Source: Heracleum sosnowskyi | Lineage: Eukaryota > Streptophyta > Magnoliopsida > Apiales > Apiaceae | Reading direction: 5' to 3' | Assembly: GCA_030848705.1 (NCBI GenBank) | Contig: JAUIZM010000100.1 | Span: forward strand, 124,001 to 188,000 | DNA: 64,000 bases | Shown here: piece after piece, positions 1 to 8,124 of the stretch | Layout of the letters: the number at the start of each line of letters is the position of its first letter | How positions within the stretch are numbered: the first letter of the stretch is position 1 | Translations under genes and position numbers: made by a program | The notes under the pieces: generated by a model | Seen by the model: the letters and a program-made list of their open reading frames with translations, nothing else | What the model was told of the DNA's origin: nothing | Databases searched by the model: none

Positions 1-335
1 GAAATGAAATTTCGCGTTTTTTGGTCCGTACGTCCATTTGGTACCTCAATTTTAGCACGTGACAAAAAAAATCGAAAGAAAAATGTCCGGAACCTCGTTT
101 TTTGAGCACGTGAAAATGCCAGTGAATCCAGTTTTGGGCCAAAAAGTGGGTTTTTTCCCATTTTCGGGGGTCAAAAAAACCCATTTCCGGAAATGAAATT
201 TCGCGTTTTTTGGTTCGTACGTCCATTTTGTACCTCTATTTTAGCACGTGACAAAAAAAATCGGAAGAAAAATGTCCGAAACCTCGTTTTTTGAGCACGT
301 GAAAATGCCAGTGAATCCAGTTTTGGGCCAAAAAG

Positions 336-372
336 TGGGTTTTTTCCCATTTTCGGGGGTCGAAAAAACCCA
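336..372. repeat. Representative intramonomer hairpin of the satellite
   Basis: Perfect 11-bp inverted repeat: TGGGTTTTTTC (336-346) and GAAAAAACCCA (362-372) around a 15-nt loop (347-361). The same dyad recurs in nearly every monomer. In monomers ending GTCAAAAAAACCC the arm is one base shorter, and in those ending GAAAAAACACA it has one mismatch. It is immediately followed by TTTCGGAAATGAAATTTC or the palindrome TTTCCGGAAA, which makes the monomer junction rich in dyads. Whether a cruciform forms in vivo is unknown. Confidence 0.85.
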
Positions 373-1703
373 TTTTCGGAAATGAAATTTCGCGTTTTTT
401 GGTCCGTACGTCCATTTTGTACCTCAATTTTAGCACGTGACAAAAAAAATTGAAAGAAAAATGTCCGGAACCTCGTTTTTTGAGCACGTGAAAATGCCAG
501 TGAATCCAGTTTTGGGCCAAAAAGTGGGTTTTTTCCCATTTTCGGGGGTCAAAAAAACCCATTTCCGGAAATGAAATTTTGCGTTTTTTGGTTCGTACGT
601 CCATTTTGTACCTCTATTTTAGCACGTGACAAAAAAAATCGGAAGAAAAATGTCCGAAACCTCGTTTTTTGAGCGCGTGAAAATGCCAGTGAAACCAATT
701 TTGGGCTAAAAAGTGGGTTTTTTCCCATTTTTGGGGGTCGAAAAAAACACATTTCCGGAAATGAAATTTCGCGTTTTTTGGTCCGTACGTCCATTTTGTA
801 CCTCTATTTTAGCACGTGACAAAAAAAATCGAAAGAAAAATGTCCGGAACCTCGTTTTTTGAGCACGTGAAAATGCCAGTGAATCCAGTTTTGGGCCAAA
901 AAGTGGGTTTTTTCCCATTTTCGGGGGTCGAAAAAACCCATTTTCGGAAATGAAATTTCGCGTTTTTTGGTCCGTACGTCCATTTTGTACCTCAATTTTA
1001 GCACGTGACAAAAAAAATCGAAAGAAAAATATCCGGAACCTCGTTTTTTGAGCACGTGAAAATGCCAGTGAATCCAGTTTTGGGCCAAAAAGTGGGTTTT
1101 TTCCCATTTTCGGGGGTCAAAAAAACCCATTTCCGGAAATGAAATTTCGCGTTTTTTGGTTCGTACGTCCATTTTGTACCTCTATTTTAGCACGTGACAA
1201 AAAAAATCGGAAGAAAAATGTCCGAAACCTCGTTTTTTGAGCGCGTGAAAATGCGAGTGAAACCAATTTTGGGCCAAAAAGTGGGTTTTTTCCCATTTTT
1301 GGGGGTCGAAAAAACACATTTCCGGAAATGAAATTTCGCGTTTTTTGGTCCGTACGTCCATTTTGTACCTCTATTTTAGCAAGTGACAAAAAAAATCGAA
1401 AGAAAAATGTCCGGAACCTCGTTTTTTGAGCACGTGAAAATGCCAGTGAATCCAGTTTTGGGCCAAAAAGTGGGTTTTTTTCCCATTTTCGGGGGTCGAA
1501 AAAACCCATTTCCGGTAATGAAATTTCGCGTTTTTTGGTTCATACGTCCATTTTGTACCTCTATTTTAGCACGTGACAAAAAAAATCGGAAGAAAAATGT
1601 CCGAAACCTCGTTTTTTGAGCGCGTGAAAATGCCAGTGAAACCAATTTTGGGCCAAAAAGTGAGTTTTTTCCCATTTTTGGGGGTCGAAAAAACACATTT
1701 CCG

Positions 1704-1851
1704 GAAATGAAATTTCGCGTTTTTTGGTCCGTACGTCCATTTTGTACCTCTATTTTAGCACGTGACAAAAAAAATCGGAAGAAAAAACACATTTCCGAGG
1801 CCAAAAAGTGGGTTTTTTCCCATTTTCGGGGGTCGAAAAAACCCATTTCCG
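1704..1851. repeat. 148-bp rearranged satellite monomer (D type)
   Basis: This monomer reads normally to GGAAGAAAAA, then carries ACACATTTCCGAGG and rejoins at CCAAAAAGTGGG. Compared with the 189-bp form, 55 bp are lost and 14 bp gained (net -41). The gained bases, with the preceding A-run, match the end of other monomers (GAAAAAACACATTTCCG), so the insert is copied from satellite sequence itself. Other copies include 2974-3121, 18393-18540, 20785-20932, 40902-41049, 42159-42306 and 53775-53922. All share the same junction, so they descend from one event. Confidence 0.9.
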
Positions 1852-2027
1852 GAAATGAAATTTCGTGTTTTTTGGTCCGTACGTCCATTTTAGCACGTAA
1901 CAAAAAAAATCGGAAGAAAAATGTCCGGAACCTCGTTTTTTGAGCGCGTGAAAATGCCAGTGAAACCAGTTTTGGGCCAAAAAGTGGGTTTTTTCCCATT
2001 TTCGGGGGTCGAAAAAACCCATTTTCG
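1852..2027. repeat. 176-bp satellite monomer (C type, 13-bp deletion)
   Basis: Here CCATTTTAGCACGTAAC replaces CCATTTTGTACCTCTATTTTAGC and the following bases. The missing 13 bp are bounded by ATTTT direct repeats, the expected result of slippage or microhomology deletion. The neighbouring CACGTG is also changed to CACGTA. The class recurs through the whole window (for example 41605-41780, 54112-54287, 36418-36593) and is an obligate member of both the 554-bp and 891-bp higher-order units. Confidence 0.9.
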
Positions 2028-3564
2028 GAAATGAAATTTTGCGTTTTTTGGTCCGTACGTCCATTTTGTACCTCAATTTTAGCACGTGACAAAAAAAATC
2101 GAAAGAAAAATGTCCGGAACCTCATTTTTTGAGCACGTGAAAATGCCAGTGAATCCAGTTTTGGGCCAAAAAGTGGGTTTTTTCCCATTTTCGGGGGTCG
2201 AAAAAACCCATTTTCGGAAATGAAATTTCGCGTTTTTTGGTCCGTACGTCCATTTTGTACCTCAATTTTAGCACGTGACAAAAAAAATCGAAAGAAAAAT
2301 GTCCGGAACCTCGTTTTTTGAGCACGTGAAAATGCCAGTGAATCCAGTTTTGGGCCAAAAAGTGGATTTTTTCCCATTTTCGGGGGTCAAAAAAACCCAT
2401 TTCCGGAAATGAAATTTCGCGTTTTTTGGTTCGTACGTCCATTTTGTACCCCTATTTTAGCACGTGACAAAAAAAATCGGAAGAAAAATGTCCGAAACCT
2501 CGTTTTTTGAGCGCGTGAAAATGCCAGTGAAACCAATTTTGGGCCAAAAAGTGGGTTTTTTCCCATTTTCGGGGGTCGAAAAAACCCATTTTCGGAAATG
2601 AAATTTCGCGTTTTTTGGTCCGTACGTCCATTTTGTACCTCAATTTTAGCACGTGACAAAAAAAATCGAAAGAAAAATGTCCGGAACCTCGTTTTTTGAG
2701 CACGTGAAAATGCCAGTGAATCCAGTTTTGGGCCAAAAAGTGGGTTTTTTTCCCATTTTCGGGGGTCAAAAAAACCCATTTCCGGTAATGAAATTTCGCG
2801 TTTTTTGGTTCATACGTCCATTTTGTACCTCTATTTTAGCACGTGACAAAAAAAATCGGAAGAAAAATGTCCGAAACCTCGTTTTTTGAGCGCGTGAAAA
2901 TGCCAGTGAAACCAATTTTGGGCCAAAAAGTGGGTTTTTTCCCATTTTTGGGGGTCGAAAAAACACATTTCCGGAAATGAAATTTCGCGTTTTTTGGTCC
3001 GTACGTCCATTTTGTACCTCTATTTTAGCACGTGACAAAAAAAATCGGAAGAAAAAACACATTTCCGAGGCCAAAAAGTGGGTTTTTTCCCATTTTCGGG
3101 GGTCGAAAAAACCCATTTCCGGAAATGAAATTTCGTGTTTTTTGGTCCGTACGTCCATTTTAGCACGTAACAAAAAAAATCGGAAGAAAAATGTCCGGAA
3201 CCTCATTTTTTGAGCGCGTGAAAATGCCAGTGAAACCAGTTTTGGGCCAAAAAGTGGGTTTTTTCCCATTTTCGGGGGTCGAAAAAACCCATTTTCGGAA
3301 ATGAAATTTTGCGTTTTTTGGTCCGTACGTCCATTTTGTACCTCAATTTTAGCACGTGACAAAAAAAATTGAAAGAAAAATGTCCGGAACCTCGTTTTTT
3401 GAGCACGTGAAAATGCCAGTGAATCCAGTTTTGGGCCAAAAAGTGGGTTTTTTCCCATTTTCGTGGGTCAAAAAAACCCATTTCCGGAAATGAAATTTCG
3501 CGTTTTTTGGTTCGTACGTCCATTTTGTACCTCTATTTTAGCACGTGACAAAAAAAATCGGAAG

Positions 3565-3569
3565 AAAAA
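3565..3569. repeat. Target-site duplication, left copy (AAAAA)
   Basis: AAAAA directly precedes the first base of the 5' LTR and is repeated directly after the last base of the 3' LTR. Removing the element and one copy restores GGAAGAAAAATGTCCG, the normal satellite sequence. A 5-bp duplication is typical of Ty3/gypsy integrases. Confidence 0.93.
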
Positions 3570-4966
3570 TGTAAGAACCCGAAATTTTCGGTAGAATTAA
3601 AATTTTTTTTTTATAATGAAGTGCATCAGTGAAAATATGAATGATTAGTGGTTGTAACCACAATGTATTAATGATTTTGAGATTCAAGTTATAAAAAAAA
3701 AAAGGGGAATAAGGATTTCAATCACAAGTACTTTGTAAATAGAAGGGATGGACTGACCATCTAAATAAGAACAATCTATCTGGAAAATGGGAATATAATA
3801 TTCCAAGAAAGAAAAGTGTTCTCATGTCATCCAAATCGATATCTGTTATGCATTCGACAACTCCGTAAACAAGATAGAGTATGCCTGAGGAAGCACTAGA
3901 ATATTTTCTAAGTACAAGAAAGGTTGGAATTGATATTGATTTACAAGATTGTGGTGAATAGTGAATTCCTCTAAGATGAGAGGGTGATCACACTACACTA
4001 TATATGAGTTTATAAATGGAACTTTGGAAGTTGGATTAGTAGTCCCGAATGTAAATAAGTGTATGTAAATGTCGTCAGAATCAGCATTCGAAGACTTTCA
4101 GTTTTCTCCGAAATTCCACCAGATGAACGAGGATTTGAGATTGTGATATTGAAGTAAAGGAATTAGAGAATAAGATACATGAGATCATAAATATGAGATT
4201 ATTATCAAGTACTGGAATACTAAGGATGTTTAGAGAAATCATTTCAAAGGAGCTATAGCAGAACCATTGGGAATGTCTAACAAAGTTGAGCAGAATCGGA
4301 TCAATGAGACATGAATTAATTTAAGTACGAGATTGATGAATAGTGATCCGACACAAGAACCCTATGAAAGTGGAATTTATGAGGGAGAATAATATTTAAG
4401 GAATTAAGGATTCGTCGGAATAAGAGGATAAGAAATTCTGGAATTAAAATGATTGAAGCAGTCTAAGATGACTCGAAGTGAATAGTAAAATGTTTCGAAC
4501 TCCGATTGGAATGAATTTTAAGAGCAAAACTTGGTTAATATATTAATTAGTGAAATGTGAAGTTGGAAATTTGATATAAGTTAAAGAACTTGAGAAAGTT
4601 GGAGAAAAAAAAATGAAACAAACGAGAAATGAAACGCTGGCATTATCGAGAAGCTTCTAGTGGAAGCTAGAATAAAGAAAAGGGTAATATGGTCATTTTC
4701 ACTATAAGACCAGCCAATATAAGGATAAGAAACAAGCATTTCTTCATCATATTTCTAGAAAATTCGAAGGTAAAAAGGGGGAAGAAATGGAAAGGAAGAA
4801 ATGATCATAACTTGAGTTTCGGTGATCCGTTTTCGGCGTTCTACCACTCAAATCGAAGCTCTCGAGAAGCCCGATGTAACCATGGTAAGCAAATACTTCG
4901 AAACTGTGATTTACCCAGTCGATTTAGTGCTTAACAGTTGGAGAAGATGATGAATAGTAACTTGTA

Positions 4967-4986
4967 TTTTGTTTTGTTTTGTTTTG
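4967..4986. repeat. (TTTTG)n microsatellite in 5' LTR
   Basis: About four TTTTG units (TTTTGTTTTGTTTTGTTTTG). An identical copy lies 8,485 bp downstream in the 3' LTR. Confidence 0.85.
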
Positions 4987-6872
4987 ATAATGAGTTTGTA
5001 GCTTCCAAAGGTTGTATTAAGCAAGGAACTAAGGTTGTACAAGGATTATAGCAGCAAGCAAGCTTGAGGAAGGTATAAAACCATTTCTCCTTTTATGATT
5101 AAGTTGGATTATTGAAGTTTTATGCTTGATTGTAGTTAAGGATTGATTAAGGAGCATGTTTGCATGATTTTAAGATTGTTTAGTACATGACTTGTGGATT
5201 TGATTTTGGTTGGGTATGAAACTTGGTTTGGACAGATTATGCATAGAATTAATATGTGTTTTGATTGATTGGTGGTTGGTTATAGTTATGGAGTTATAAG
5301 GAGGTGTTTTAAATTTTGGATTCGCGTTATAGCGCCGTTACCATGTCGAAATTGCCTTAGGATGTTTAGGCAGTTTTATCAGAAAAGTTTGAACCATGTA
5401 AAGTGTGCTAACTGACCATATTCTTGTAGGTCTTGTAGTGTAGTTTGTTTGAGCGAAAGAATCGAGGCATTTCGATTTACGGTTTAAGAGAAAAGTTGAT
5501 TTTAGTAAAAGCAGTTTCGAAAGACGAAGTAGAAGTTTAAGTGAAATTTGAACCCAAGATCAAGGTCCTTAAAAATGGAATTAGGACAAGATTTTAAATA
5601 TGATACTAACATGGACAGTTAGTAAGCCTTGTGCGAAGGTTTCGAATCAAAAAGATTATTAGTTGATTTTATAAAAATGTTTCAGCCGAGGTCGCGTAAG
5701 TGAAAACTACTAAGAACATGACTTAGAAACCGATGTTGTGAATGGTTAAGTATAACTTGGATATGAGGATGGATTTCGAACCAAACTTATGATATAAGTA
5801 ATGGATGAATAACATGGACTTAGTATGACGTTAGAGCAAGCAAGTGATGCCTTGGCTGTGCTTCATTTACGTGTTTAAGCATTGGGTTATAAGTGGTTTA
5901 TCGAGGGGATTAATTGTGTGCTTTCGTTTGACTTTGTCCAGATGGTTCGACATGGTCACGAGCATTATCGCCTCTCGAGCATCAGGCAAGTTTTCTCATG
6001 ATATACAGTATTTTTTTTAAGTACTATATTCTGATATATGCATATGATAGATGCAAGTTTTCAAACCCATGTTCTTATGAACTGTGGTTAAGATAAGTAA
6101 AAGTTTTGAGATATATATGTTCATGATTTGGAAATGATATGATGATGTTAAGTATAAGTTGGATTACAAGCTATGATTATGGATATGTATATAAGTGTTC
6201 ATGTCAAGGAAACCCTCAGTGAGAGGTATTTACTGAATGATTATATTAAGGATCGGGAATGGTATCAGTTGTTATCTAGGGTTATACTACTATGTTATCT
6301 TCATTTTTCAGACAGTACTTTCTTAAAGAAATGTTTGGAATTTATTTTTATTAATTATATTCTTTATGAAATATAATTTTGAATAAATATTAAAGCTAAG
6401 TTTCTTAAGGAAGTATTTCATGTAAATTATTATTTAACCCTAGATAACTAATAAAGTTTCATTCTAGTAGTTAGAGAAGGTTCCCAAATCTATTTTCCTT
6501 TTAAGCCTATATTCAGAAAGGCTTAAAGGTTCGCTCAAACTTCAAAGATATATGGAACCTTACTCAAGTTTTCATGTTTATTTAAAAAGGCATACCCGGT
6601 CTGAAATCTTTTAAAAGCCATCTACCAGTTTGGTAAATTATTATCAAAATGATTTTTATTACTTCCTCAACACTCGAGGAGTAAGCTCAGTGGAATAAGT
6701 TATGACCATGAACAAGCATCAGCTTGGGAAATATGGGCGAATTTTCCTTTCCAACCAAGTATGACTACTTTGTGGAGTTGTACACCGGTGAAAAAGGAAA
6801 AGGAAACTTATGTTTCAATGTTATGGATTCATTCGAACTTGTGGGGATAAGGGACTGAGTAGCGCCGGTCCC

Positions 6873-6927
6873 CTAAGGAAATGGCAAATAGACCGACGGA
6901 CTATGAACGGGTCTGCTATTTCCTTAG
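6873..6927 (+). other. Imperfect hairpin in 5' LTR
   Basis: Left arm 6873-6894 reads CTAAGGAAATGGCAAATAGA then CC. Right arm 6910-6927 reads GGTCTGCTATTTCCTTAG. The right arm's reverse complement matches the left arm except for a 3-4 nt bulge and one or two substitutions. A related, non-inverted copy of the right arm, GGTTCTGCTATTTTC, follows at about 6971-6985. The structure could fold in the RNA; its function is unknown. Confidence 0.7.
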
Positions 6928-7264
6928 ATTGTGTGCATGTTTGCCCGACCGTAGGGTTGAGACTTAGTACAGGTTCTGCTATTTTCTCCCCTACAACCGA
7001 TGGCGGGGAGCAGTAGGTCAGTCAGATACTGTCTACCCTTCCCTCTACGTAGAAAAACAAGGATCATGATGGGATACGCTCTGCGACTGATCATCGTAGG
7101 GGTATTCCTGGCGCTCAGCGTCTCCATTGATAGTTCATCCAAGGAAGAAAATGTTTTATGCAAGTTATCAAGAAAAGATCATGTTTCATGACAGTTTTCA
7201 GAAAGAAAAGTTGTTCAAGTCCATGAAAGTTGTTTAAGTTCATGAAAGTTATGCAAGTTTATTT

Positions 7265-7335
7265 GAGTTTAAGCAAGCTTACTCAAAGTTATACAAGTAT
7301 ACAAGTATACAAGTTTTGTGCAAGTATATGAATTT
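7265..7335. repeat. Degenerate CAAGT(A)TA short repeats in 5' LTR
   Basis: A run of imperfect short units such as ACAAGTAT, GCAAGTTT and GTTTAAGCAAG, including ATACAAGTATACAAGTATAC near 7291-7310. The same run is present in the 3' LTR. It looks like slippage-generated low-complexity sequence. Confidence 0.6.
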
Positions 7336-7651
7336 ACGAAAGGTTTATGGTTTTATGAAATGGATTTGCATCATGTACATTGTCTTATTTTCCAGACTAT
7401 GTTATGAGGTAAATATTTGACATAAAAGATGATATGGAATTTTCCTTATAACTTCATCTTTTAAGTTATATATTGATAATCTGCCTATATTCTATATAGC
7501 AGATATTTTATGGTAAAGATATGATTTCGGTAATGAGATATTTTGACAAACTATTTTCGTATACCCACTTTATTTCTGGGTTAAACAAAAGGCAGAAGTA
7601 TGCCATATTTTCATTACCTTGCTGAGCTATTGCTCACTCTTGCCATTATTT

Positions 7652-7666
7652 TATATATATTATATA
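7652..7666 (+). promoter_or_regulatory. Candidate TATA box of 5' LTR promoter
   Basis: TATATATATTATATA lies about 440 bp before the LTR end, a plausible distance for a U3/R boundary. A small dyad, TGAGC-TATT-GCTCA (7623-7636), sits just upstream. The identical run in the 3' LTR is at 16137-16151. No transcript evidence is available; AT-rich runs elsewhere in this LTR could serve instead. Confidence 0.35.
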
Positions 7667-7965
7667 GCAGCGGAGCAGGATGCCAATGGGATGGCACACC
7701 CCTAGCACGACATTTTAGAAACAGTTCAAGCAGTGAACCTGGGAATAGTACAAGCCAAGGGAATCAGACTACAGCTTTTGGCATTCAGTTTATGAATAGA
7801 CATGAATGGTATAAGAAGGCTGTGAGCATCAGAAGGCTAAGTTGGTATTGTAACAATATTTAGAATTTGTATCAGTATCAGATTTTAAAGACATTTGGGT
7901 ATTGTAATAAGAAGTATTTATTCCGCAGTTGTCGTATGGTGTCGTTTCTGAGACTCTAACCTGTA

Positions 7966-7978
7966 TGTGTGTGTGTGT
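7966..7978. repeat. (TG)n microsatellite in 5' LTR
   Basis: TGTGTGTGTGTGT, with the matching copy at 16451-16463 in the 3' LTR. Confidence 0.8.
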
Positions 7979-8075
7979 ACATGTAAGACATATGTTGTGG
8001 GGTCATGAGCAGGTGAATTATGTACAGTGTGAGTAATACAGGTAAGGCATGGAGTACATGGATTGTGACAACTCT

Positions 8076-8107
8076 AAATCCCTGACCCCGGATTTGGGGC
8101 TGTTACA
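8076..8107 (+). other. LTR 3' terminal dyad
   Basis: AAATCC (8076-8081) pairs with GGATTT (8090-8095), and CCCC (8086-8089) pairs with GGGG (8096-8099), followed by CTGTTACA at the LTR end. A GACAACTCTAAATCC...GGATTTGGGG-like end is familiar from plant Ty3/gypsy LTRs. The equivalent in the 3' LTR is 16561-16592. Confidence 0.55.
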
Positions 8108-8111
8108 GAGA

Positions 8112-8124
8112 TGGTATCAGAGCA
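8112..8124 (+). other. Primer-binding site (initiator methionine tRNA)
   Basis: TGGTATCAGAGCA begins five bases after the 5' LTR. It is complementary to the 3' end of plant initiator tRNA-Met and is the usual minus-strand priming site of plant Ty3/gypsy and Ty1/copia elements. It fixes the element's orientation as + and marks the LTR boundary at 8107. The site appears intact. Confidence 0.95.

Larger units (their letters stand above)
1..3569. repeat. Satellite array, left arm (189-bp monomer family)
   Basis: Head-to-tail tandem satellite. Taking GAAATGAAATTT as monomer start, starts fall at 1, 190 and 379, a 189-bp period. Recurrent landmarks are CCGTACGTCC, TTTTAGCACGTGAC, GAGCACGTGAAAATGCC or GAGCGCGTGAAAATGCC, TTTTGGGCCAAAAAGTGGG and CCCATTTTCGGGGGTC. 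Two shortened 148-bp monomers (1704-1851 and 2974-3121) lie 1,270 bp apart, and each is followed by a 176-bp monomer, so this arm holds a roughly seven-monomer higher-order unit of 1,270 bp. All monomers share one orientation. The last monomer (from 3487) is cut after 83 bp by the retrotransposon. No gene is seen. The arm runs off the left edge. Confidence 0.97.
3570..8107 (+). repeat. 5' long terminal repeat (4,538 bp)
   Basis: Begins TGTAAGAACCCG and ends GGGGCTGTTACA, giving TGTAA/TTACA inverted termini with TG...CA ends. Length is identical to the 3' LTR. By eye I found three substitutions, all transitions: 4224 G against 12709 A, 6253 T against 14738 C, 6756 C against 15241 T. The LTR should carry promoter, transcription start and polyadenylation signals. 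A TATA-like run lies at 7652-7666, and an AATAAA occurs near 6383 but cannot be assigned a role. Short open frames of 60-90 codons exist, identical in both LTRs, but none resembles a known protein. The start of this LTR contains A- and T-homopolymers of 10-11 bp. Confidence 0.97.

Noticed and set aside
1..3569. Many open frames of 60-330 codons in the satellite, both strands
   Set aside because: They all consist of the same 63-codon repeat read in different frames, overlap one another on both strands, start at arbitrary ATG codons, and break wherever a 148- or 176-bp monomer or an indel occurs. They are by-products of a stop-free tandem repeat.
4881..4890. Splice donor-like CATGGTAAGC in the LTR
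   Set aside because: A single consensus-like donor without a convincing acceptor or transcript evidence is common by chance.
4689..4934. 81-codon open frame in the 5' LTR, identical at 13174-13419
   Set aside because: It lies wholly in U3-type LTR sequence, has no recognisable domain, and is duplicated only because LTRs are copies of each other. The same applies to 6173-6376, 6810-7016, 7000-7191 and 7600-7863 and their 3' LTR counterparts.
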